Below the pieces are notes generated by a model, which saw only the letters and a list, made by a program, of their open reading frames with translations, made no database searches and was not told the origin of the DNA. Positions 38,233 through 45,925 of a DNA stretch of 64,000 nt are shown piece by piece. Source of the stretch: Flavobacterium litorale (lineage in GTDB: Bacteria; Bacteroidota; Bacteroidia; Flavobacteriales; Flavobacteriaceae); assembly GCF_019613795.1 (NCBI RefSeq), contig NZ_CP080429.1, forward strand, positions 124,001-188,000. Direction: 5' to 3'. Both the position numbers and the translations under genes were made by a program. Numbering within the stretch: the stretch's first letter is position 1; every line of letters starts with the position of its first letter.

Positions 38233-38427
38233 TTAGTTTTCCTCAGCGTCTCTTAATCCTTGAATGTAAGATGCTTTTTGGATTTGTGCTCTGCGTACTA
38301 CAGAAGGTTTTGTAAATTGCTGACGGCTTCTTAGCTGACGTACAACTCCTGTTTTGTCAAACTTTCTTTTATAGCGCTTTAATGCTCTATCGATATTTTC
38401 TCCGTCTTTAATTGGTATAATTAACAT
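38233..38427 (-). CDS. rpsU: 30S ribosomal protein S21
   Basis: S21 is a small 30S protein near the 16S 3' end; in Flavobacterium it takes part in hiding the anti-Shine-Dalgarno. 64 residues: MLIIPIKDGENIDRALKRYK, then a basic stretch RQLRSRQQFTKPSVVRR. The ATG at 38427 is chosen because a strong AGGAGGTG lies 7 nt upstream; the GTG inside that motif (38434-38436) could not be used at the same time. A perfect consensus promoter lies just upstream. It is followed by a hairpin before xerC. Confidence 0.97.
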   Translation of the reverse strand: MLIIPIKDGENIDRALKRYKRKFDKTGVVRQLRSRQQFTKPSVVRRAQIQKASYIQGLRDAEEN

Positions 38428-38433
38428 ATATAA

Positions 38434-38441
38434 CACCTCCT
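38434..38441 (-). promoter_or_regulatory. Strong Shine-Dalgarno AGGAGGTG of rpsU
   Basis: Eight nt fully complementary to the standard 16S 3' end (CACCUCCU), spaced 6 nt from the ATG. Other genes in the window lack such a site. Confidence 0.9.
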
Positions 38442-38454
38442 CTCGTTAAGGGTG

Positions 38455-38485
38455 CAAATATACAAAGTACTATTGGTATGGCAAA
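38455..38485 (-). promoter_or_regulatory. Consensus promoter of rpsU: TTTG-N19-TATATTTG
   Basis: -33 TTTG at 38482-38485 and -7 TATATTTG at 38455-38462 with exactly 19 nt between. Predicted start near 38448-38450, so the leader is ~20 nt and mostly Shine-Dalgarno. Confidence 0.8.
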
Positions 38486-38497
38486 TATTTATTTTAT

Positions 38498-39865
38498 TTA
38501 TTTTACCGACCATATTGTGTACCCATTTGGGGGTGCTTGTATTTTTACCCAAGAGCCACTTTGTGTAGTAGGCTCCCAGTTGGAATTACCCGTATAGTCT
38601 TTTATTACGGTGTTGGACCAATTGGTATCTACCCAACGCTCTTGCCATGAGCTACTGTTGTTTATGTATACTACAATTCCTGGGCTGCCATCACGGCGTG
38701 CTACATATTCGTCATTATCAGCATATAGGTAGGTTGTGCCTCCCGATGCTTTATTGTTGTGTATCCATATAAGGTTGTTTAGTTTGTCTTTATCCAACCA
38801 TTCTTCGTAATCTCTATAAAATATGCATGGGTATCCTTCGTGTGTTAATATGTAGGCATATGCTAGTAGCTTGTTGTTAAATATCTCATCAGTATCATGG
38901 TTGGCTACAAAAGTTACAGCCCTGTATGCATTACGTTTTAAAAGCATGTCGCCGTTAAGCTGTGTTAAATCGTTATTGCCAAAGGCATCGCGCATTCTGT
39001 AATAACAAGCAAAATCAAAAGCACTAGCTTCTGCCTGCCCTGTCCACCAATCTAATGTAGCAGCGTTACCATCCCAATACTCCCCTACTGTAAATCCACC
39101 TACAGCATTTTTAAAGTTTTTTACTACCCATGGTTCAAAGCCTTTAACGTAATCAAAGCGCCAACCATCAAAACCCATTACGTTTTTGTAGTATTTTGCA
39201 ATGGAGTTGTTATTGTTATACAACCAGTCCTGCACATATATTTTACTATGGGACAAATCGGGGAAGCCGCCAAATGCTCCAGCATCATTGGCTTGAATAT
39301 CATTGGGGTGAAAATCGTTGTACGAGCGCGCAAACAATCCTGAAGCGGGTTGGTAATCTGTATAAGTATTACCTCCTGTATATGGGTTGTATTCTGATGT
39401 GCCTCCACTACAATGGTTAACTACAATATCTGCAATAACACTTATATCGTTATTATGTGCTGTGCTAATTAAAGATTGTATTTCGCTGAGCGAACCAAAG
39501 CGTGTTTCGGTATTACCCATTTGGTTGTAACTACCAAAATCGTAATAATCAAAAGGGTCGTATCCCATAGAGTATCCTCCACCAGCAGCTTTGGTAGCGG
39601 GCGGTAGCCAAATGGCATCGATTCCTGCACTTGCCCATGAGGGAACTTTTGCTGCTACGGTATTCCACCACACGCCTGAGCCAGGCACATCCCAATAGAA
39701 TGCCTGCATCATTACTTTGGAGCCTGCCGAGCGGAATGCTTGCTCAGTTTGTTGTGGGGTTACTGGTACTGTAGTTTGTTGCTGGTTTTCGTAAAGCTCA
39801 TCAACATCTTTACTACAACTGCATAACACTAATGCCGAGGCAAATAAGGTAAATATATATTTCAT
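38498..39865 (-). CDS. Alpha-amylase lipoprotein (GH13, archaeal-like subfamily)
   Basis: Endo-acting alpha-1,4-glucan hydrolase of 455 residues, probably at the outer membrane or cell surface. A lipoprotein signal ends ALVLCSC, with Cys17 the lipidation site. GH13 regions are clear: VIADIVVNHCSGG, GWRFDYVKG with nucleophile D238, FTVGEYWDG with acid/base E262, and FVANHDTDE with D324. The stretches MQAFYWDVPGSGVWWNT, GYSMGYDPFDYYD and FYRDYEEWLDKDKLNNLIWIH are very close to what I recall of Thermococcus/Pyrococcus amylases (GH13_7), with a short beta C-domain. It is not next to the SusCD genes, which lie 10 kb away. Confidence 0.93.
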   Translation of the reverse strand: MKYIFTLFASALVLCSCSKDVDELYENQQQTTVPVTPQQTEQAFRSAGSKVMMQAFYWDVPGSGVWWNTVAAKVPSWASAGIDAIWLPPATKAAGGGYSMGYDPFDYYDFGSYNQMGNTETRFGSLSEIQSLISTAHNNDISVIADIVVNHCSGGTSEYNPYTGGNTYTDYQPASGLFARSYNDFHPNDIQANDAGAFGGFPDLSHSKIYVQDWLYNNNNSIAKYYKNVMGFDGWRFDYVKGFEPWVVKNFKNAVGGFTVGEYWDGNAATLDWWTGQAEASAFDFACYYRMRDAFGNNDLTQLNGDMLLKRNAYRAVTFVANHDTDEIFNNKLLAYAYILTHEGYPCIFYRDYEEWLDKDKLNNLIWIHNNKASGGTTYLYADNDEYVARRDGSPGIVVYINNSSSWQERWVDTNWSNTVIKDYTGNSNWEPTTQSGSWVKIQAPPNGYTIWSVK

Positions 39866-39970
39866 AATTAATAATTTTTAGTTGATGAAATATATAAAAT
39901 AATAACACTGCTGTTACGATATTCTTACTAAGGAACTAACTATAACGTTGTAATGTTAATAACTTATATA

Positions 39971-40003
39971 AAAAAAGAGCAACTTAGTTAAGTTGCTCTT
40001 TTT
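39971..40003. terminator. Rho-independent terminator after the acyl-CoA dehydrogenase gene
   Basis: Stem aagagcaactt / aagttgctctt with an AGTT loop, A-run left and T-run right, just downstream of the minus-strand stop at 40028. Confidence 0.9.
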
Positions 40004-40027
40004 AAAGTATTTATATTTTAAATAATA

Positions 40028-41167
40028 TTATTTTACTATTAGTTTAGATATAACTAATTTCTGTATCTCGGTAGTACCCTCACCTATAGTACATAGTTTA
40101 GAGTCTCTGTAAAACTTCTCAACAGGATAATCTTTAGTATAACCGTAACCACCATGTATTTGTACTGCCTCGTTGGCAACACGTACACATACTTCTGACG
40201 AGTACATTTTACTCATGGCACCTGCAAGGGTAACTTTTTCTCCTTTGTTTTTAAGAAACGCTGCTTTATGCAATAATAATTCCGAAGCCTCAATCTCTGT
40301 AACCATATCGGCTAATTTAAAGCCAATACCTTGGAAGTTGCTTATAGGCTGACCAAATTGGTGTCGTTCTTTAGAGTATTTTAGTGCTGCCTCGTAAGCT
40401 CCTTTTGCTATACCTAATGATAATGCTCCGATGGAGATTCTGCCACCATCAAGTATTTTCATAGCCTGTATAAAACCATCGCCTACATTACCCAGTCTGT
40501 TAGCGTCTGGAATACGGCAGTTATCAAATATAAGTTCGGCAGTTTCGCTGGCGCGCATACCTAATTTATCTTCTTTTTTACCGCTGGTAAAACCATCCAT
40601 ACCCTTTTCGAATACAAAAGCAGTCATACCATGCGAATCTCCTTTTTCTCCAGTACGTGCAATTACTACGGCAATATCTCCCGATTTTGCGTGTGTAATA
40701 AAGTTTTTAGCACCATTTACTACCCAATGGTCACCATCTTTAACAGCAGTAGTATTCATACCTCCTGCATCAGAACCTGTATTGTGCTCCGTAAGCCCCC
40801 AAGCACCAATATGCTCGGCTGTTGCCAGTTTTGGTATCCATTTCTTTTTCTGTTCCTCGTTACCAAAGCTTAAAATGTGATTGGTACAAAGCGAGTTGTG
40901 TGCTGCCACAGATAATCCGATTGAGGGATCTACTTTAGAAATCTCCTCTATAATCGTAATATACTCGTGGTAACCTAAGCCCGAACCTCCGTACTCCTCA
41001 GGCACAAGAACACCCATAAAGCCCATTTCGCCAAGTTTCTTAAATAAATCTACTGGAAAATGCTGACTTTCGTCCCATTCCATAATATTCGGACGTATAT
41101 GTTGTTCTGCAAAATCTCTGATTGATTGGGCAATCATTGCCTGTGTTTCACTATAATCGAAATTCAT
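40028..41167 (-). CDS. Acyl-CoA dehydrogenase
   Basis: FAD enzyme of the first beta-oxidation step; 379 residues. Signatures: GAWGLTEHNTGSDAGGMNTTA (FAD/substrate), KNFITHAKSGD, and the C-terminal block IHGGYGYTKDYPVEKFYRDSK followed by IGEGTTEIQ, whose Glu is the catalytic base in short-chain/butyryl-type enzymes. The ATG at 41167 (MNFDYSETQAMI) is chosen over an earlier in-frame codon at 41206 that overlaps the helix-hairpin-helix gene. It is 16 nt behind that gene and ends at a strong terminator. Confidence 0.95.
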   Translation of the reverse strand: MNFDYSETQAMIAQSIRDFAEQHIRPNIMEWDESQHFPVDLFKKLGEMGFMGVLVPEEYGGSGLGYHEYITIIEEISKVDPSIGLSVAAHNSLCTNHILSFGNEEQKKKWIPKLATAEHIGAWGLTEHNTGSDAGGMNTTAVKDGDHWVVNGAKNFITHAKSGDIAVVIARTGEKGDSHGMTAFVFEKGMDGFTSGKKEDKLGMRASETAELIFDNCRIPDANRLGNVGDGFIQAMKILDGGRISIGALSLGIAKGAYEAALKYSKERHQFGQPISNFQGIGFKLADMVTEIEASELLLHKAAFLKNKGEKVTLAGAMSKMYSSEVCVRVANEAVQIHGGYGYTKDYPVEKFYRDSKLCTIGEGTTEIQKLVISKLIVK

Positions 41168-41183
41168 TTTTGTACTTGTTTTT

Positions 41184-42281
41184 TTAGAATTCCAAATATA
41201 AGGCAATTATTTTTTCTTTTTGGAGAGGAAATCCATTAATTTCTGTTAATTCTGCAATATTACTTATATGTCCCTGCTTTGTTCTTTTGGTAATTATTGC
41301 TTGGGCAATGGCATCATTAAAATAAGGAAAATTAGCTAGCGTGTGTAATGATGCTTTATTGATATTTATAGTACGAATTTTAGGTTCTCCAACAACAACA
41401 AAACGTTGTTTGAGTTCTGTTTTTGCACGATTGGATAGTTTTTCAAAATCGTCCATTTGTTCCATGCTAACATAGGCGCCCAATTGTTTACGGCGTTGGA
41501 GTATACGTTTGGAAAATGCAGCACCAATACCATGTACTGTTTTTAACTGTTTTGCACTAGCCTTGTTAATATCTATTACGCCTTGCGGGGTTTTACTTTT
41601 GTTTGCTTTGGTACGGGCATTTTTTTCCACAACCCAATCGGGAAATTTTAAATAGGGTTCAATAGTTTTTAAAAGACTATCAGATACTTGGGTTACCTCC
41701 TGAAATTCTTTGGCACTGTTTACCCACTTACCGCGAGCTCTAAATTTTCTGATACGAGATAATTCTTTTTTAGATAAACCTATCAGCTTTGCTTTAAAAT
41801 CGGAGATGTAGTTGGGGTTAAAAGGGTAAATTTCAATTTCCTTATTATCCTTTCTGTGTTTAAGCCAATCGGGAAACTTTAAGTAGGGTGCTATGGTTTT
41901 TAAAAGGCTATCGGATACTTGGGTGACTTCCTGAAATTCTTCAATCGTATTTATATACTTGTTCGTTTTTCTAAACGCATGCATCCTATCTATCTCGGCA
42001 GTGCTCATACCCAATACATACCCCCTGTAATCGGTAAGGTAGTTGGGGTTAAAACGGTATATTCTGGGTTTGTATTTTGCCTTACGCTCTTTTAAAGAGT
42101 CAATACGGGTTTGTACAGCCAGCCAAGCCTTAGCTTCAGCAGATTGCGCTGCATTACTCTGCCAATTGTAGGCATTAACCACAAAATATAAGGATTGAAT
42201 AATAACAATGAGTAGTAGTAATATGATGATGCCTTTACGCTGCTCTTTGGAATAATGAAAGAAAAAACGGAATGGCTGCAT
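41184..42281 (-). CDS. Helix-hairpin-helix domain protein with one membrane span
   Basis: A 365-residue protein anchored by one N-terminal span (~17-36, GIIILLLLIVIIQSLYFVV), with the rest presumably periplasmic. It has four HhH-like units. The first two (residues ~76-139 and ~152-215) are near duplicates sharing EFQEVTQVSDSLLKTI and PYLKFPDW. The last two are ComEA-like (IDINKASAKQLKTVHGIGAAFSKRI and ININKASLHTLANFPYFNDAI). ComEA relatives bind DNA for uptake, so DNA binding is possible, but no competence genes are nearby. It lies between PspC and acyl-CoA dehydrogenase genes in an apparent operon. Confidence 0.85.
   Translation of the reverse strand: MQPFRFFFHYSKEQRKGIIILLLLIVIIQSLYFVVNAYNWQSNAAQSAEAKAWLAVQTRIDSLKERKAKYKPRIYRFNPNYLTDYRGYVLGMSTAEIDRMHAFRKTNKYINTIEEFQEVTQVSDSLLKTIAPYLKFPDWLKHRKDNKEIEIYPFNPNYISDFKAKLIGLSKKELSRIRKFRARGKWVNSAKEFQEVTQVSDSLLKTIEPYLKFPDWVVEKNARTKANKSKTPQGVIDINKASAKQLKTVHGIGAAFSKRILQRRKQLGAYVSMEQMDDFEKLSNRAKTELKQRFVVVGEPKIRTININKASLHTLANFPYFNDAIAQAIITKRTKQGHISNIAELTEINGFPLQKEKIIALYLEF
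41637..42056 (-). repeat. Internal duplication in the HhH protein gene
   Basis: Two ~64-codon units (41865-42056 and 41637-41828) are colinear and share long identical stretches at protein level, with mainly synonymous differences at DNA level. Confidence 0.8.
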
Positions 42282-42291
42282 CGGGTGGGGT

Positions 42292-42519
42292 TTATAAGTC
42301 GAAAACCGACGTTCGTTTGGTATAAATCATATCTTTTAAACGTAGCCAAAATGCCAACGTGAGATATACCCCGAACCAAAGCCCTACTGTTACAAAAGAA
42401 ATATAGATGAAAAACAGGCGTACGTTACTTGCGCGCATACCCAACCTATCGGCTAAGCGGGCAGAAACGTGAAAGCCGTTTCGTTCGAAAAAGTGACGTA
42501 TTTTAGTTACCGAAAACAT
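42292..42519 (-). CDS. PspC domain protein
   Basis: Small 75-residue PspC-type membrane protein. A short N-terminal helical part (FFERNGFHVSARLADRLGMRASNVRLFFIYISF) holds the PspC core LADRLGMRASNVRLFFI, followed by a hydrophobic span (VTVGLWFGVYLTLAFWLRL). PspC family members sense or respond to envelope stress, but the Psp system partners are not nearby. It has its own -7 box and is 10 nt upstream of the HhH gene. Confidence 0.85.
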   Translation of the reverse strand: MFSVTKIRHFFERNGFHVSARLADRLGMRASNVRLFFIYISFVTVGLWFGVYLTLAFWLRLKDMIYTKRTSVFDL

Positions 42520-42538
42520 CTGTATTTTTTTGAGTACT

Positions 42539-42546
42539 CAAAGTTA
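42539..42546 (-). promoter_or_regulatory. -7 box TAACTTTG for the PspC-HhH-acyl-CoA dehydrogenase run
   Basis: Perfect TAnnTTTG match 19 nt before the PspC ATG. Confidence 0.5.
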
Positions 42547-42578
42547 CGCATTCTTATACTTTTCGGGATATATTACTA

Positions 42579-43847
42579 CTATTTTTTAAGGATTTCCAGC
42601 CCTATACCGCACTGCATACAGCGCTTGTGGTTGCAGTATTCGTTTTTAAGCTGTAATAGCGCTTGGCTATCATAAGCCGAAGCAACAGGTACTTTTAGCT
42701 GCTTAAACTTATCGATAATTGTATTTTTTTCTGGTGATAATGCTTTTAGGAGTGTTAACAGCTCTTCACTAATCTCCTTACCTAAACTTTTGGCATAGGC
42801 AAATTTAAAAGGTATAATGGTATTAATGATGATTAAATTGATAAACGATGTTGTTAGTGCTTTGCGTTTTTTGGGGCTTTCTTTATCAAAAGTGTAATGG
42901 GTTTCCCAATAGGGGGAAACAGCAACAGCAAATAGGTTATAAATAGCCTCGACTGATTTACAATTTATAATTTTAGAGAATACATTTTGATGCTGGTGGT
43001 ACAGTTGTGCTAATTGCGATAGCCGTATGGTTGGGAAATTATCAGGACGATGCCTAAAAAATTCAGGCGTATTAACGTGTGTAGGTTGCAGCCTATGTTT
43101 ATTGGTTATATAAGCATACCGTGCTGCAAGGTCCTTGGGGTAAATGTCTTCGTTATTGTTATTGAGTAGCCCTGTTTTACCAAAAAATAATGCTTCGAGG
43201 TTTTCTACCTCAAAACTCTCTTTCCGTACTATGTTAAAGGGTAGGGATTTTGCCATAGCATGAAACGAATCGCCGTTGGTATTAAGCCCAAAATTTTTGG
43301 CTAAAAAACAAAACAACACCGCTTCCCAGTCGTTACCCGTACTCGTAGCCATGCTTGCTATGGGTATGGCTTTTCGGGCTAAACGCTCAAAAAACAAACG
43401 TTCTTTCCAGTTATCGAGTACGAAAGTATTTAAATCGGTAATTTGTTTTTCGCAATAAATCCAAGTCTTTTTTGCTGTTAATGCTTGGTAGTTTTGTAGC
43501 ACTTCTGTAGCAACGTAATTTTTTAAGGCTAGTACTGGTATTTCAGCACCATCTTTGCGTATTACTTCGGTATCATGTTCCCAAACTATGTGGAGTATAA
43601 CATTATCATACGCCGTATCGCTTTCGTGATTGTGCAAATACCAGTCTGACGATTTTACATGTATCTCTACATTGCCCGCCCACGCTTGGTTGCCAATACG
43701 CAATTGTGCATTAAAAAAATCTGGTCCCGATTGTTGTAAATACTGCCCTGCATTTATAATTGTTAAGGGTTCGCCCTGTACAGTGACTAAATTTTGGGTG
43801 TTGAATTTTTTAAACTGCCAGATGTGATGTAGGAAGTCTTCTTTCAT
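42579..43847 (-). CDS. DUF2851 family protein
   Basis: A 422-residue protein of unknown function common in Bacteroidota. The family opening MKEDFLHHIWQFKKFN and GPDFFNAQLRIGNQAWAGNVEIHV are present, with DWYLHNHESDTAYDNVILHIVW. The C-terminus carries a Cys/His cluster (CNHKRCMQCGIG) that could bind zinc. No signal peptide. The first half resembles a nuclease-like core by pattern, but I cannot assign a catalytic site. Confidence 0.9.
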   Translation of the reverse strand: MKEDFLHHIWQFKKFNTQNLVTVQGEPLTIINAGQYLQQSGPDFFNAQLRIGNQAWAGNVEIHVKSSDWYLHNHESDTAYDNVILHIVWEHDTEVIRKDGAEIPVLALKNYVATEVLQNYQALTAKKTWIYCEKQITDLNTFVLDNWKERLFFERLARKAIPIASMATSTGNDWEAVLFCFLAKNFGLNTNGDSFHAMAKSLPFNIVRKESFEVENLEALFFGKTGLLNNNNEDIYPKDLAARYAYITNKHRLQPTHVNTPEFFRHRPDNFPTIRLSQLAQLYHQHQNVFSKIINCKSVEAIYNLFAVAVSPYWETHYTFDKESPKKRKALTTSFINLIIINTIIPFKFAYAKSLGKEISEELLTLLKALSPEKNTIIDKFKQLKVPVASAYDSQALLQLKNEYCNHKRCMQCGIGLEILKK

Positions 43848-43917
43848 TTTTAGTGTTGGATTCCTGCTAAATTACTAATTTTCGGCAAACCAAGAACATT
43901 ACACTTTACAAAAGTGG

Positions 43918-44427
43918 TTAAAACAATGCAAGCTGCCTGTAGTGGAGCATATATAGCTTGGCACAGGCGCGGGCATCCGATAGTGCTTCGTGGTGGTTTA
44001 GGGCTATACCATGGCGGTCGCTACACGCTTTTAAATTGGCTGGTTTATAGCCTTTGGCACGGTATATTCGGCAGGTGCATTCCCATTTATCGGCAATTTC
44101 GAGTTCATCGTAATACAAGCCATACCATTTCATTGTTTTCTTGAGTACGTTTCTGTCAAAAGTTTCATTGTGGGCTACAATTTTTCGTCCGTACAACCGC
44201 TTGTGTATTTCTGGATATAAATCGTCGAACATGGGTTTATCTAGTGTCTCAATAGGTTTTATACCATGTACCATTACATTTTTATACCAATACTCGTTAT
44301 CGGGTGGTTGTATAAGGGTATAGTACTCCTCAGTAATAACACCATTCTCTACTGTTACTATACCAACAGCACAGGCACTCTCTGGACGCCCTGTAGCAGT
44401 TTCAAAATCTATAGCGGTGAAATTCAT
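43918..44427 (-). CDS. 3'-5' exonuclease (DnaQ-like, RNase T fold)
   Basis: 169-residue DEDD exonuclease. Motif I is FTAIDFETATG (D and E), motif II AHNETFDRNVL (D), and motif III HHEALSDARACAKL (H and D), the DEDDh layout used for DNA repair, RNA trimming or proofreading. The ATG at 44427 is preferred over an upstream TTG (44439), which would run into a terminator hairpin. The substrate is not determined from sequence. Confidence 0.92.
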   Translation of the reverse strand: MNFTAIDFETATGRPESACAVGIVTVENGVITEEYYTLIQPPDNEYWYKNVMVHGIKPIETLDKPMFDDLYPEIHKRLYGRKIVAHNETFDRNVLKKTMKWYGLYYDELEIADKWECTCRIYRAKGYKPANLKACSDRHGIALNHHEALSDARACAKLYMLHYRQLALF

Positions 44428-44440
44428 ATCTAAAACCAAG

Positions 44441-44461
44441 AAAAGAGCCCTAAGGCTCTTT
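44441..44461 (-). terminator. Rho-independent terminator after the CBS-like gene
   Basis: Stem aaagagcc / ggctcttt with a CTAA loop between the stop at 44481 and the exonuclease start. Confidence 0.8.
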
Positions 44462-44480
44462 AAATATATAACTTTATTAT

Positions 44481-45842
44481 TTATTGTATAGCACTAACAA
44501 TATCGTGCTTTGTAATAATGTGATGTTTGTTGTTAGGCAAAGCTACTAATACCGCTTGGTTATCGTTGTTAATTAGTTTTGCTACCTCGTCTAGGCTTGT
44601 AGTGGCTTCTACTATTGGGTAAGGTTTACCCATTATATCTTTTATAGGTTTATCTGCAATTGCTTTATCGGCTACGTAACTATCAAATAGTTTTGTTTCG
44701 TTTATAGAGCCTGCAACTCCATCAGCATCCATTACAGGAATTTGAGTTACTTTATGTTTACGCATACGGTCTATAGCATGCGACGCTAACTCTTCGGTAC
44801 GAGCTACTACTAATGGTTTGTGCTCGTATTTTTTAACTAAATCTGCTGCTGTAGTAATTTCCTCATCAAGAAAACCACACTCACGCATCCAATCGTCATT
44901 AAACATTTTACCTACATAACGGCTACCACTATCGTGGAATAGTACTACTACTACATCGTCGGGTTTAAAGTGGTCTTTCAACTGCAGTAAACCTTTTACG
45001 GCTGCTCCAGCAGAGTTCCCTACAAATATACCTTCTTCTACCGCTAACCTACGGGTATATACGGCAGCATCTTTATCGGTTACTTTTGTGAAACCATCTA
45101 TTACCGAGAAATCGACATTTTTGGGTAGTATATCTTCACCAATACCCTCGGTTATGTACGAATAAATTTCGTTCTCATCAAAAATACCTGTTTCGTGGTA
45201 TTTTTTAAAGACTGAGCCATACGTATCAATCCCCCATATTTTAATATTAGGATTTTTCTCTTTTAGGTATTTTCCTACTCCCGATATGGTTCCGCCCGTA
45301 CCTACACCTACTATAAAGTGTGTTACCTTACCTTCTGTTTGTTCCCATATTTCGGGCCCTGTTTGCTCGTAGTGCGCTGTAGCATTCGACGGATTATCGT
45401 ATTGGTTTACGTACCATGCATTTGGGGTTTCGGTAGCTAAACGTTTTGATACTGAATAGTACGAACGCGGATCCGTAGGCTCTACATCTGTAGGGCATAC
45501 TACAACCTCTGCGCCTACTGCACGCAGTATATCCATTTTTTCTTTAGATTGCTTATCCGATATTACGCAAATAAGTTTGTATCCTTTAACAATAGCACCA
45601 AGTGCAAGCCCCATACCTGTATTACCCGATGTTCCTTCTATTATAGTGCCTCCTGGTTTTAATCTGCCATCCGCCTCTGCATCCTCAATCATTTTAATTG
45701 CCATTCTGTCCTTAACAGAATTTCCTGGATTAAAGGTTTCTACTTTTGCCAGTATATGGGCATTTACATCTTTGGTAATTTTATTTAATTGTACCAAGGG
45801 TGTGTTACCAATGGTTTCTAGTATGTTTTTTGCGTATTTCAT
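44481..45842 (-). CDS. Cystathionine beta-synthase-like PLP enzyme with tandem CBS domains
   Basis: Fold-type II PLP enzyme, 453 residues, converting serine or O-acetylserine with homocysteine or sulfide. The PLP lysine is in NPGNSVKDRMA, the phosphate loop in GTGGTISG and the substrate loop in EGTSGNTGMGLA. Residues ~335-453 form two CBS domains (HAIDRMRKHKVTQIPVMD; LINNDNQAVLVALPN), as in eukaryotic CBS, suggesting allosteric regulation. Cystathionine versus cysteine synthase activity cannot be decided. It has its own -7 box and terminator, so it is monocistronic. Confidence 0.9.
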   Translation of the reverse strand: MKYAKNILETIGNTPLVQLNKITKDVNAHILAKVETFNPGNSVKDRMAIKMIEDAEADGRLKPGGTIIEGTSGNTGMGLALGAIVKGYKLICVISDKQSKEKMDILRAVGAEVVVCPTDVEPTDPRSYYSVSKRLATETPNAWYVNQYDNPSNATAHYEQTGPEIWEQTEGKVTHFIVGVGTGGTISGVGKYLKEKNPNIKIWGIDTYGSVFKKYHETGIFDENEIYSYITEGIGEDILPKNVDFSVIDGFTKVTDKDAAVYTRRLAVEEGIFVGNSAGAAVKGLLQLKDHFKPDDVVVVLFHDSGSRYVGKMFNDDWMRECGFLDEEITTAADLVKKYEHKPLVVARTEELASHAIDRMRKHKVTQIPVMDADGVAGSINETKLFDSYVADKAIADKPIKDIMGKPYPIVEATTSLDEVAKLINNDNQAVLVALPNNKHHIITKHDIVSAIQ

Positions 45843-45873
45843 TATGGCTTTGTTGTCTATTACTAATTTGTGA

Positions 45874-45881
45874 CAAAGATA
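45874..45881 (-). promoter_or_regulatory. -7 box TATCTTTG of the CBS-like gene
   Basis: Perfect TAnnTTTG match, 31 nt before the ATG. Confidence 0.5.
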
Positions 45882-45925
45882 TTATATCTGTAGGAAAGAA
45901 AATAGTTAATTGATACTGTTAACGG

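Noticed and set aside
38428..38436. GTG start for rpsU inside the Shine-Dalgarno
   Set aside because: The GTG is part of the AGGAGGTG motif itself; using it would remove the spacing. The ATG at 38427 is correctly spaced.
41168..41206. Longer acyl-CoA dehydrogenase start
   Set aside because: It overlaps the HhH gene's coding end and adds residues not found in the family; the ATG at 41167 is standard.
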